In this document: one piece after another, positions 27,815 to 34,454 of the stretch
Numbering within the stretch: the first letter of the stretch is position 1
Layout of the letters: every line of letters starts with the position of its first letter
Assembly (NCBI RefSeq): GCF_006483445.1
Contig: NZ_PPPT01000084.1
Location: 1-40,855 of the forward strand
Direction: 5' to 3'
Length of the DNA: 40,855 nucleotides
Origin: Bradyrhizobium guangdongense
GTDB taxonomy: Bacteria; Pseudomonadota; Alphaproteobacteria; Rhizobiales; Xanthobacteraceae
Notes under the pieces: generated by a model
Told to the model about the DNA's origin: nothing
Database searches by the model: none
The model's input: only the letters and a program-made list of their open reading frames with translations
Position numbers and translations under genes: made by a program

Positions 27815-28789
27815 ATGATCACTCGCCGCTCCGCGCTCGGCCTGCTTGCCGCCGGTCCCCTCGCAGCCAGCCCGTTGTCGAAGGCCTTTGCAGCCGACTA
27901 TCCGGCCCGGCCGGTGAAATGGGTGGTTCCTTATCCGCCGGGCGGCGCCACCGATATCATCGCGCGGCTGATCGGCCAGCGGCTGTCGGAAAAGCTCGGC
28001 CAGCAATTCATCATCGAGAACAAGCCCGGCGCCGGCAACAATATCGGCACCGAGTCCGTCATCAATGCCGAGCCGGACGGCTACACGATCCTGCTGGTCA
28101 ATCCCGCGAACTACATCAACGCCACGCTCTACGCCAATCTCAAGTTCAACTTCGTGCGCGACATTGCGCCGGTTGCGGCCTTCAACCGCGTGCCGAACGT
28201 GATGACGGTCAACAAGGACGTGCCGGCGAAGACCGTCGCCGAGTTTATCGCCTACGTGAAAGCCAATCCCGGCAAGGTGAACATGGCGTCCTCCGGCAAC
28301 GGCACCTCCGTGCATCTCTCCGGCGAATTGTTCATGGCGATGACCGGCGCCAAGATGCAGCACGTGCCGTATCGCGGCGCCGCACTCGCGATCACCGACA
28401 TGCTCGGCGGACAGGTGCAGGTGATTTTCGATAATATGCCCTCGATCATCCAGCACATCCGTTCCAACTCGCTGCGTGCGCTCGGCGTCACGTCGACCGA
28501 GCGGTCGCCGCTGCTGCCCGATGTCCAGACCGTCGCCGAGACCGTTCCCGGCTACGAGGCGAGCGCGCTGTTCGGCATGGGCGCGCCGAAGAACACGCCG
28601 AAGGAAGTCATCGCCAAGCTAAATGGCGAGGTCAACGCGGTCCTGGCCGAGCCCGACATCAAGAAGCGCCTGGTCGAGCTCGGCGGCGAGCCCCTGATCG
28701 GAACGCCCGAAGCATTCGGCGACATGGTCAAGGCCGAAACCGACAAGTGGAAGAAGGTCGTCGAGTTCGCCGGGTTGAAAGTCGAATAA
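27815..28789 (+). CDS. Bug/TctC-family tripartite tricarboxylate transporter binding protein
   Basis: 324 residues from the ATG at 27815 with GGGAGAAG upstream; the longer upstream frame lacks support. The signal peptide ITRRSALGLLAAGPLAASPLSKAFA has twin arginines and an alanine-rich end, so export is by Tat or Sec. The mature protein begins DYPARPVKWVVPYPPGGATDIIARLIGQRLSEKLGQ, the standard Bug opening with the PPGG ligand loop, then NKPGAGNNIGTESV and HVPYRGAALAITDMLGGQVQVIFDN. These are periplasmic binding proteins for carboxylates. No TctA or TctB membrane partner is in the window, which is common for Bug proteins. A terminator follows. Confidence 0.94.
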   Translation: MITRRSALGLLAAGPLAASPLSKAFAADYPARPVKWVVPYPPGGATDIIARLIGQRLSEKLGQQFIIENKPGAGNNIGTESVINAEPDGYTILLVNPANYINATLYANLKFNFVRDIAPVAAFNRVPNVMTVNKDVPAKTVAEFIAYVKANPGKVNMASSGNGTSVHLSGELFMAMTGAKMQHVPYRGAALAITDMLGGQVQVIFDNMPSIIQHIRSNSLRALGVTSTERSPLLPDVQTVAETVPGYEASALFGMGAPKNTPKEVIAKLNGEVNAVLAEPDIKKRLVELGGEPLIGTPEAFGDMVKAETDKWKKVVEFAGLKVE

Positions 28790-28817
28790 CGAACCTCGGT
28801 CATTCGTATGAGGATCG

Positions 28818-28844
28818 AAGCCCCGCCGCGAGGCGGGGCTTTTT
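28818..28844 (+). terminator. terminator after Bug-type gene
   Basis: Perfect 10-bp stem (28818-28827 and 28832-28841, aagccccgcc / ggcggggctt) with loop gcga, followed by T residues. Confidence 0.93.
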
Positions 28845-28905
28845 CGTGTGCCGGTCATGAGTCGCGATCACGCGCTTGTGCGAGGGAACGCCCGCGCGTT
28901 CCGGC

Positions 28906-28933
28906 TTGACGCCTTCGGGCTTGCGCATATACT
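28906..28933 (+). promoter_or_regulatory. promoter of arsR-SRPBCC-DUF899 operon
   Basis: TTGACG (28906-28911), 16-base spacer, TATACT (28928-28933). The predicted start point falls at about 28940, at or next to the ArsR ATG, implying a leaderless or nearly leaderless mRNA. No Shine-Dalgarno sequence precedes the ATG. Confidence 0.75.
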
Positions 28934-28950
28934 AAACCTTATGGTTAAGT
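28931..28950. promoter_or_regulatory. operator over the ArsR start codon
   Basis: The 20-base stretch actaaacctt-atggttaagt matches its own reverse complement at 16 of 20 positions, with core AACC and GGTT arms. It covers the end of the -10 element, the predicted start point and the start codon, as expected for an autorepressing ArsR-type dimer. Confidence 0.65.
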
Positions 28951-29390
28951 ATCAGACAGAGACACTGGATCGCACCTTCGCAGCGCTGTCCGATCCGACG
29001 CGCCGCGCGCTGCTGGCGCGGCTCGGCAAGCGCGACGGCCAGTCGGTGAGCGAATTGGCCGAGCCGTTTCCGATCTCGTTGCCCGCGATCATGAAGCATC
29101 TCGACGTGCTGTCGGATGCGGGCCTGATCGTGCGCGAGAAGACCGGGCGGACGGTTGCTTGCCGGCTCACGGCGCAGCCGATGGAGCAGGCGATGGATTG
29201 GCTCAATCGCTACGCGCGCTTCTGGTCCGAGAAACTCGATCGCCTTGCCGCTTTTGTGGAGGAAGACCCATGGCCGTCAACCAAGCAGCCGCAGCCCGCC
29301 CCAGCGAGCGTCCGAGCCTCACCCTCACGCGGCGGCTCCGCGCGAAGCCGGAAAGGGTTTTTGCCGCGTGGACGCAAGCCGAGCAGCTAG
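28941..29390 (+). CDS. ArsR-family winged-helix regulator
   Basis: 149 residues from the ATG at 28941. The first 105 residues are the usual domain: LDRTFAALSDPTRRALLARLGK, SVSELAEPFPISLPAIMKHLDVLSDAGLIVREKTGRTVACRL, ending near FWSEKLDRLAAFVEE. There are no cysteine-rich metal sites, so it is probably the non-metal subfamily that accompanies SRPBCC proteins. The remaining 40 residues (PWPSTKQPQPAPASV...) are low-complexity and overlap the next gene by 121 bases in another frame, which is unusual. It likely represses its own operon through the operator on its start codon. Confidence 0.88.
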   Translation: MVKYQTETLDRTFAALSDPTRRALLARLGKRDGQSVSELAEPFPISLPAIMKHLDVLSDAGLIVREKTGRTVACRLTAQPMEQAMDWLNRYARFWSEKLDRLAAFVEEDPWPSTKQPQPAPASVRASPSRGGSARSRKGFLPRGRKPSS

Positions 29391-29734
29391 CGCAGTGGTT
29401 CGGTCCGCCGAACATGAAGCCGGCGACGGTGCAGGCCGATCTCGACGTCCGCATCGGCGGCCGCTACCGGATCAGCTTTGTCCGCGACGACGGCGAATAT
29501 TTCGAGGCCGGCGGCATCTATCGCGAGGTGGTGCCGAACGAGCGGCTGGTATTCTCCTGGGCCTGGCACTCGACGCCGGAGCGCGAATCGCTGGTGACGA
29601 TCTCGTTCAAGCCGGACGATGGCGGTACGCTGATGATCTTTCATCACGCCCAGTTCTTCGACGAAACCGCACGCGACAATCATCAGCGCGGCTGGAGCTC
29701 GTTCTTCGACAAGCTCGACGCCTTCGTCGCCTGA
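29270..29734 (+). CDS. SRPBCC (AHSA1-like) domain protein
   Basis: 154 residues from the ATG at 29270, which has GGAGGAAG upstream. The START-like fold is seen in LTLTRRLRAKPERVFAAWTQAEQLAQWFGP, DVRIGGRYRISF, GGIYREVVPNERLVFSWAW, and a C-terminal helix NHQRGWSSFFDKLDAFV. Such small proteins bind hydrophobic ligands in a cavity; the ligand is unknown. Pairing with an ArsR regulator in one operon is a very common arrangement, and it sits 21 bases ahead of the DUF899 gene. Confidence 0.9.
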   Translation: MAVNQAAAARPSERPSLTLTRRLRAKPERVFAAWTQAEQLAQWFGPPNMKPATVQADLDVRIGGRYRISFVRDDGEYFEAGGIYREVVPNERLVFSWAWHSTPERESLVTISFKPDDGGTLMIFHHAQFFDETARDNHQRGWSSFFDKLDAFVA

Positions 29735-29755
29735 TCCCATCAGAGGAGAAGCCCG

Positions 29756-30490
29756 ATGCCGCAACACCAGATCGTCTCGCGCGAAAAGTGGCTGGAAGCC
29801 CGCAAGGCGCACCTCGCGCATGAGAAGGAGCTTTCGCAGGCACGCGAGCGTCTCGCGGAGGAGCGGCGCGCCTTGCCCTGGGTCAAGGTGGACAAGGCCT
29901 ACGTCTTCGACGGTCCGAACGGCAAGGTGACGCTCGCCGATCTCTTCAGAGGGCGTCCGCAGCTCGTGGTGCAGCATGTGATGTTCGCGCCCGATTGGGA
30001 CGCGGCTTGCAAGAGCTGCTCGTTCTGGGCCGACGGTTTTGAGCGCATGGTGCCGCATCTCGCCGCGCGTGACACGACCATGGTCGCGATCTCGCTCGCA
30101 CCTGTCGCCAAGCTCGAAGCCTTCAAGAAACGGATGGGCTGGACCTTTGACTGGGTCTCTTCCGGCGGCAACGACTTCAACCACGATTACGAGGTCTCGT
30201 TCACGCGCGAAGAGATCGCGAAGGGCGAACCAAAATACAATTTTGGCACCACGCCGTTCTATGGTCCCGAGCTCCCCGGCATCAGCGTGTTCTATCGCGA
30301 CGAAACGGGCGCGGTGTTCCACACCTATTCCTGCTTCGCTCGCGGCCTCGACATGATGAACGCGGCCTATCAGTATCTCGATCTCACGCCGCTCGGCCGT
30401 CACGAGGACGGTTTGCCCTATCCGATGGACTGGGTGCGGTTGCGGGATCAGTATCAGCCGGGCGCGAAGGACGCGTGCTGCCACGGGTAG
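29756..30490 (+). CDS. DUF899 thioredoxin-like family protein
   Basis: 244 residues, ATG with GAGGAGAAG upstream. The sequence has the DUF899 pattern: LPWVKVDKAYVFDGPNGKVTLADLF, QLVVQHVMFAPDWDAACKSCSFWAD with Cys85 and Cys88 in a CxxC arrangement, WTFDWVSSGGNDFNHDY, GISVFYRDETGAVFHTYSCFARG, and GRHEDGLPYPMDWVRLRDQY. The fold is thioredoxin-like and the CxxC suggests redox chemistry, but no enzymatic role is established as far as I know. It is the third gene of the ArsR-controlled operon. Confidence 0.9.
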   Translation: MPQHQIVSREKWLEARKAHLAHEKELSQARERLAEERRALPWVKVDKAYVFDGPNGKVTLADLFRGRPQLVVQHVMFAPDWDAACKSCSFWADGFERMVPHLAARDTTMVAISLAPVAKLEAFKKRMGWTFDWVSSGGNDFNHDYEVSFTREEIAKGEPKYNFGTTPFYGPELPGISVFYRDETGAVFHTYSCFARGLDMMNAAYQYLDLTPLGRHEDGLPYPMDWVRLRDQYQPGAKDACCHG

Positions 30491-30511
30491 GGCGCTCGGG
30501 CCACAAGCGCT

Positions 30512-30623
30512 GCTGTCATCGCCCGACTCGATCGGGCGATCCAGTATCCCAGAGGCCATGGTTGTGTGAACGAATTCCCGCCGCGGAGTACTGGATGCCC
30601 CGGTCAAGCCGGGGCATGACAGC
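30512..30623. repeat. palindromic intergenic element
   Basis: Two internal GC-rich hairpins (cgcccgactcgatcgggcg and ccccggtcaagccgggg) are enclosed by gctgtcat (30512) and atgacagc (to 30623), with ccagta / tactgg also mirrored. It lies between convergent genes. Confidence 0.8.
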
Positions 30624-30640
30624 GAGTATGTTGCGACAGC

Positions 30641-31885
30641 CTACCGCTTCGCGTCCGCCTGCTCCGCCGCGTTGCAGGCGATCAGCATCGTATAGGCGCG
30701 CGCGTTACCGGCGATGTCGGTGGTCTTGAGCTCGCCTTTGGGCTCCGCGGTCTGGTAGGGTACGACGCTGTTGTCGAGGAAATCACGCAGCGCGCCGGTC
30801 TTGATCGCAAAATTGATGTTCTCGGGGATCGTTCCCGTCGCCTTGATCATCGTCCGCGCGTCGAGCTTTGCGACGACGACGCCGACGAGCTGGCCGGACG
30901 TATCGAACAGCGGTCCGCCGCTGTTGCCGGGTTGAACCGCCGCGCTGATCTGCAAATGGCGGGTGTCGTTCAAAATGCCGCTGAGCGAGCTTACGATGCC
31001 CGTGGTCACCGTGAAGTCGGACGTCAGTAGCCCATGATAGGGAAATCCGATCGCCACGATCGAATCGCCGGAGCGGATGGAGCGATCGCGGATCCTGACG
31101 TAATCCTTGAACGTCGTTGTCGAGGGAGCCTGGAGCAGTGCGAGGTCGTTGGTCGCGTCGCGCGACACCACCCGCAGCACGCTGGTGGCCTCGCCGGTGA
31201 GATTGCCCTTGATGTCGCCGACGCAGCCGTCGATCACATGATGATTGGTGACGATGTGGCCGTTGGCGCTGACCACGAAGCCCGTGCCGGTGGAACTGAC
31301 CGTCTTGCCGGGTTTGCCGGCAGGCGGTGCGGCTTTGTCGGTGGCCGCCGGCTTGGCCGCCACCTTCGTGAAGTCACCGGCTTTCCCGAGCCCGTCGGCT
31401 TTGACTTTGGTCACGCAATTGGCAACCGCAGCAATCACCGGCGCGGTCGACGTCAACTGAAACTGAAGCGGCTTGCTGCCATTGACCGTCACCACCATCA
31501 GACTCGACTTCTGGAGCGTGCGCGCGACGTTGAGCGGCAGGATGGCCGTCATAGAGTTGGAGTTGTTGGCGATCGCGAACAGCCGCGCCTGTTCCTGGCC
31601 GTCGAAGATCACATCGATCGGCGCGCTGTCGCCCTTGTTCAGTCGAAAGCTCGGGCTGCCGAAGCCAAGAAGCCATGCACCCGAAGCATTCTGCCCGATC
31701 ACGAGGACGACGCCATTGGCGTAGGGGGCGGTGGCTGCGCAATGCGAGAAGGCGCCCGTCTCGTCGTTGCTGAATGCGCCGCCGATCCAGTTGCCGATCG
31801 TAATTGTGCCGAACGGCCCTGCCGCGTGCGCCGGTCCAGCCAGCGCCAACTGCACCGCGCACGCAATACCCCACAACTTCCGCAT
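30641..31885 (-). CDS. exported trypsin-like serine protease
   Basis: 414 residues from the ATG at 31885 with GGGGG upstream. Signal peptide LWGIACAVQLALAGPAHAA. The first 150 mature residues form an uncharacterised domain beginning FGTITIGNWIGGAFSNDETGAFSHCAA. After an Ala/Pro/Lys-rich linker comes the S1C-like protease domain with the full triad: His in VTNHHVIDGC, Asp in DATNDLALLQ, Ser in VQPGNSGGPLFD. There is no PDZ domain, unlike DegP. A similar N-terminal domain is found ahead of trypsin domains in other Bradyrhizobium proteins, from memory. It is periplasmic or secreted; target unknown. Confidence 0.88.
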   Translation of the reverse strand: MRKLWGIACAVQLALAGPAHAAGPFGTITIGNWIGGAFSNDETGAFSHCAATAPYANGVVLVIGQNASGAWLLGFGSPSFRLNKGDSAPIDVIFDGQEQARLFAIANNSNSMTAILPLNVARTLQKSSLMVVTVNGSKPLQFQLTSTAPVIAAVANCVTKVKADGLGKAGDFTKVAAKPAATDKAAPPAGKPGKTVSSTGTGFVVSANGHIVTNHHVIDGCVGDIKGNLTGEATSVLRVVSRDATNDLALLQAPSTTTFKDYVRIRDRSIRSGDSIVAIGFPYHGLLTSDFTVTTGIVSSLSGILNDTRHLQISAAVQPGNSGGPLFDTSGQLVGVVVAKLDARTMIKATGTIPENINFAIKTGALRDFLDNSVVPYQTAEPKGELKTTDIAGNARAYTMLIACNAAEQADAKR

Positions 31886-31984
31886 CTCGACCCCCGGAAC
31901 GCCCACGCGCCCGGCATCTTATCCGCGAGAAGGAGGGTGGGGCAACCGGCAGTTGTCCGTGCGCTTTCACGGTGCGCAGCGGTC

Positions 31985-32012
31985 TTGCTTTTACTTTGCG
32001 ATGGCGTATACT
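31985..32012 (+). promoter_or_regulatory. promoter of membrane protein-regulator-uppS unit
   Basis: TTGCTT (31985-31990), 16-base spacer, TATACT (32007-32012). A half operator ACTTTG lies in the spacer (31993-31998) and a complete one overlaps the -10 end. The start point would be near 32019. Confidence 0.65.
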
Positions 32013-32026
32013 TTGCAATACAAAGT
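32010..32026. promoter_or_regulatory. operator ACTTTG-N5-CAAAGT, copy 1
   Basis: ACTTTG (32010-32015), caata, CAAAGT (32021-32026) is a perfect 6-bp inverted repeat covering the end of the -10 box and the predicted start point. A third half site at 31993 is spaced 17 bases from it. The same palindrome recurs at 33080-33096. Confidence 0.78.
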
Positions 32027-32078
32027 TAATGCGAAGCCGCCATGGGCGGCAGGGCAGCGAGGTTTAAGCGTTTTGCAG

Positions 32079-32696
32079 ATGCGCGATCTCGACAAGGCGC
32101 TGGCCGATATCGTGGCGATTCGCAGCCAGATCGCTGCCGGCACCGCATTTCGCGGCTACGGGCCGGCGACGATGGCGGCCACCGGCGCCGTGGCCCTGCT
32201 CACCGCGCTGCTGCAGGTCCTCCTTCTCGACGATCCGACCGGACAACCCGTCGCCTTCTTTCTCGGCTGGGCGGTCGCGGCCGCGCTGTCCGGCACCATG
32301 ATCTGGGTCGAGATGCGCGCGCGGTCGCAGCGGCATCATTCAGGCCTGGCGGATGCGATGATCCATCAGGCCATCGAGCAGTTTTTGCCCGCGGGCGTCG
32401 CCGGCGTGCTGCTCGCCGTGGTGATGTGGAAATTCGCGGACGAGACGCTCTGGCTGCTGCCCGGCCTGTGGCAGATACTTGTGTCGCTCGGCATCTTCGC
32501 CTCCGTCCGCTCATTGCCGCGGACCGTGGCGCTGGCGGGTGCCTGGTATTTCGTCTCGGGATTCGTCGTCGTGGTGCTGGCGAGCCACAGCCACATGCTT
32601 TCGCCCTGGACCATGGGACTGCCCTTCGTGATCGGGCAGTCGGTGATGGCCGGCATTTTGCATTTCGCGTCTGGAGACAACGATGTCGAACACTGA
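32079..32696 (+). CDS. polytopic membrane protein, function unknown
   Basis: 205 residues if started at the ATG at 32079 (MRDLDKALADIVAIRSQI). GAGG lies 16 bases upstream, rather far, so a TTG two codons earlier is possible. A start at 32001 is excluded because it lies inside the promoter. After an amphipathic N-terminus there are about six hydrophobic segments: roughly 30-50, 58-78, 105-122, 126-146, 152-171 and 176-198. I recognise no catalytic motif. The stop overlaps the start of the downstream regulator by 14 bases, so the two are translationally coupled. Confidence 0.8.
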   Translation: MRDLDKALADIVAIRSQIAAGTAFRGYGPATMAATGAVALLTALLQVLLLDDPTGQPVAFFLGWAVAAALSGTMIWVEMRARSQRHHSGLADAMIHQAIEQFLPAGVAGVLLAVVMWKFADETLWLLPGLWQILVSLGIFASVRSLPRTVALAGAWYFVSGFVVVVLASHSHMLSPWTMGLPFVIGQSVMAGILHFASGDNDVEH

Positions 32697-33057
32697 CAGC
32701 GCGCCGTTTTCCTATGAGGGGCTCGACCGCGTCATTCATGAGAAGGCGCGGCTCGGACTCCTGACCTCGCTGATGGCGCATCCGAAGGGACTTGCGTTCG
32801 CCGACCTCAAGCAGCTCTGCGGTTTGACCGACGGCAATCTCTCCAGGCACCTCGCCGTGCTGCAGGAGGCCGGTCTCGTCGACGTCATCAAGGGTTACGA
32901 GGGCAACCGCCCGCACACCACCTGCCGTCTGACCAAGGCCGGCCGCCGCCGCTTCCTCGATTATCTCAGCGTGCTCGAGCGGCTGGTGCGCGACGCCGCC
33001 AAGGCCGCCGGCCGCGAAGCGCCGCCGCTCGGCCGCCTCGGCATTCTACCGACCTGA
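32683..33057 (+). CDS. winged-helix transcriptional regulator (MarR/ArsR-like, HTH_34 type)
   Basis: 124 residues with GGAG upstream of the ATG. The domain runs LDRVIHEKARLGLLTSLMAHPKGLAFADLKQLCGLTDGNLSRHLAVLQEAGLVDVIKGYEGNRPHTTCRLTKAGRRRFLDYLSVLERLV, typical of the winged-helix HTH_34 group; the recognition helix would be TDGNLSRHLAVLQEAG. It is co-transcribed after the membrane protein and 30 bases before uppS. The identical palindromes at the operon promoter and on the uppS start codon are the natural candidates for its binding sites, although the pairing is inferred from proximity. Confidence 0.88.
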   Translation: MSNTDSAPFSYEGLDRVIHEKARLGLLTSLMAHPKGLAFADLKQLCGLTDGNLSRHLAVLQEAGLVDVIKGYEGNRPHTTCRLTKAGRRRFLDYLSVLERLVRDAAKAAGREAPPLGRLGILPT

Positions 33058-33079
33058 TTGCCCCCTTTTTTGATTGGAG

Positions 33080-33096
33080 ACTTTGCGATGCAAAGT
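33080..33096. promoter_or_regulatory. operator ACTTTG-N5-CAAAGT, copy 2, on uppS start codon
   Basis: ACTTTG (33080-33085), cgatg, CAAAGT (33091-33096). The uppS ATG lies inside the spacer at 33088-33090, and the GGAG ribosome-binding site overlaps the left edge. The first 11 bases also match the half site at 31993-32003 exactly. Confidence 0.78.
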
Positions 33097-33831
33097 GACG
33101 TCACGACCAAGCAAGCCAAGCTTCAGGAAAAGCTTCACGTCGGCATCATCATGGATGGCAACGGCCGTTGGGCCACGCGGCGCGGCCTGTCGCGCGCGCG
33201 CGGGCATGAGGCCGGTGTCGAGACGATCAGGCGCATCGTCGAAGCCGCACCCAAGCAGGGCATCGGCACGTTGACGCTCTACGCGTTCTCGACCGACAAT
33301 TGGCGCCGGCCAAAGACCGAGGTCGCAGCGCTCATGACGCTGCTGCGCTTCTATCTCGCCAACGAAGTCGCGAGCCTGGTCAAGAACGGCGTCCGTCTCA
33401 CCGTGATCGGCCGCCGCGATCGCCTGCCCGAGGGGATCGCAAACGCGATCGCGCGCGCGGAGCAGGCGACCGCCAATGGCGATGTCCTCAATCTGCGTAT
33501 CGCCGTGGACTACTCCGCGCGCGACGCCATCCTCAATGCCGCCGCGAAGGCGGCCGCGCTGACGAGCCTGACCCGCGAAGCGTTTTCGCAGCTCGTCACC
33601 GGCGAGGCCGGATTGCGCGACGTCGATCTCATCATCCGCACCAGCGGCGAAAAACGGCTATCGGACTTTTTGCTCTGGGAAGGCGCCTATGCAGAGCTGC
33701 ACTTCACCGAGCGGATGTGGCCGGAATTCGAGGCCGTCGATCTCGCCGAAGCGCTGGCATCGTTCCACGGCCGCGAGCGTCGCTTCGGCGGCCTGCAATC
33801 GATGCCGCTGGAGCCGGCGCCAAGCCTTTGA
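33088..33831 (+). CDS. uppS: isoprenyl transferase (undecaprenyl diphosphate synthase family)
   Basis: 247 residues from the ATG at 33088 with GGAG eight bases upstream; a TTG at 33058 overlapping the regulator's stop is less likely. Cis-prenyltransferases extend farnesyl diphosphate with isopentenyl units to make the lipid carrier of cell-wall sugars. Seen: GIIMDGNGRWATRRG with the catalytic Asp, RGHEAGVE, LYAFSTDNWRRP, RIAVDYSARDAIL, IRTSGEKRLSDFLLWEGAYAELHFTERMWPEF and GRERRFGG. The housekeeping uppS of proteobacteria normally sits in the frr-cdsA cluster, so this copy beside a regulator and a membrane protein is probably a paralogue. The product chain length is unknown. Confidence 0.92.
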   Translation: MQSDVTTKQAKLQEKLHVGIIMDGNGRWATRRGLSRARGHEAGVETIRRIVEAAPKQGIGTLTLYAFSTDNWRRPKTEVAALMTLLRFYLANEVASLVKNGVRLTVIGRRDRLPEGIANAIARAEQATANGDVLNLRIAVDYSARDAILNAAAKAAALTSLTREAFSQLVTGEAGLRDVDLIIRTSGEKRLSDFLLWEGAYAELHFTERMWPEFEAVDLAEALASFHGRERRFGGLQSMPLEPAPSL

Positions 33832-33861
33832 CGTCAAGCCTTTGATGTCAAGCCTTTGACG
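33821..33861. repeat. 14-bp tandem repeat across the uppS stop codon
   Basis: Three head-to-tail copies of tcaagcctttga[ct]g: 33821-33833 (lacking the first base), 33834-33847 and 33848-33861. The uppS TGA lies in the first copy. Confidence 0.85.
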
Positions 33862-33968
33862 CGATGCGGAATCCCGGCGGTGCCGAAAATTTGAGCAGCG
33901 CGCCATATTAATCCCTTCGACGGCCACCGCGCCCGTGCCTAGTCTCCTACGCATTGGGGGTGACGTTC

Positions 33969-34454
33969 ATGCGCGCAGTTCTGGATTATTGCTCGGGCGG
34001 GACGGAGCGGCAGATCAAGGCCGGCGAGCTGATCCTCACCGAGGGCGGCTCCACCGGCCATCTCTATGTGCTGATGGACGGCAAGCTCGAGGTCATCAAG
34101 GGCGGCACGGTGGTGGCGACCATTGCCGAGCCCGGCGCCGTCTTCGGCGAGATGTCGGTGCTGCTGGACCGGCCGCACACCGCGACGGTGCGGGCCTCCC
34201 AGGACTCGACCATCTACGAATTTCAGGATGCCGCCTCGTTCCTGATCCAGGAGCCGGCCGTGGCGCTGATGCTCGCGCGGATGCTGGCGCAGCGGCTCAA
34301 CGTCGCGAACACCTATCTCGCCGATCTCAAGCGGCAATATGCCGGCCACGGCACGCATCTCGCGATGGTCGGCGATGTCCTGCAAAGCATGATCAACCTG
34401 CCGCAGCTTGAGGTCGAGCCAGGCTCGGATCGGCAATCCGATCCAAGGATGTGA
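33969..34454 (+). CDS. cyclic-nucleotide-binding-fold protein
   Basis: 161 residues from the ATG at 33969 with GGGGGTG upstream. It is essentially one cNMP-binding domain: IKAGELILTEGGSTGHLYVLMDGKLEVIKGGTVVATIAEPGAVFGEMSVLLDRPHTATVRASQDSTIYEF, followed by a short helical tail. The phosphate-binding cassette has FGE with Glu61, but the Arg expected nine residues later is His70. There is no DNA-binding or catalytic domain, so it may act through a partner, or may not bind cAMP or cGMP. The last 62 bases overlap the convergent metallophosphoesterase gene. Confidence 0.88.
   Translation: MRAVLDYCSGGTERQIKAGELILTEGGSTGHLYVLMDGKLEVIKGGTVVATIAEPGAVFGEMSVLLDRPHTATVRASQDSTIYEFQDAASFLIQEPAVALMLARMLAQRLNVANTYLADLKRQYAGHGTHLAMVGDVLQSMINLPQLEVEPGSDRQSDPRM

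Noticed and set aside
15506..30623. CRISPR array suggested by repeated GC-rich blocks
   Set aside because: The repeats are inverted pairs of different families, not direct repeats of equal length with unique spacers, and no cas gene is present.
32001..32078. N-terminal extension of the membrane protein from the ATG at 32001
   Set aside because: That ATG lies between the -35 and -10 elements, so it is upstream of the predicted transcript start.
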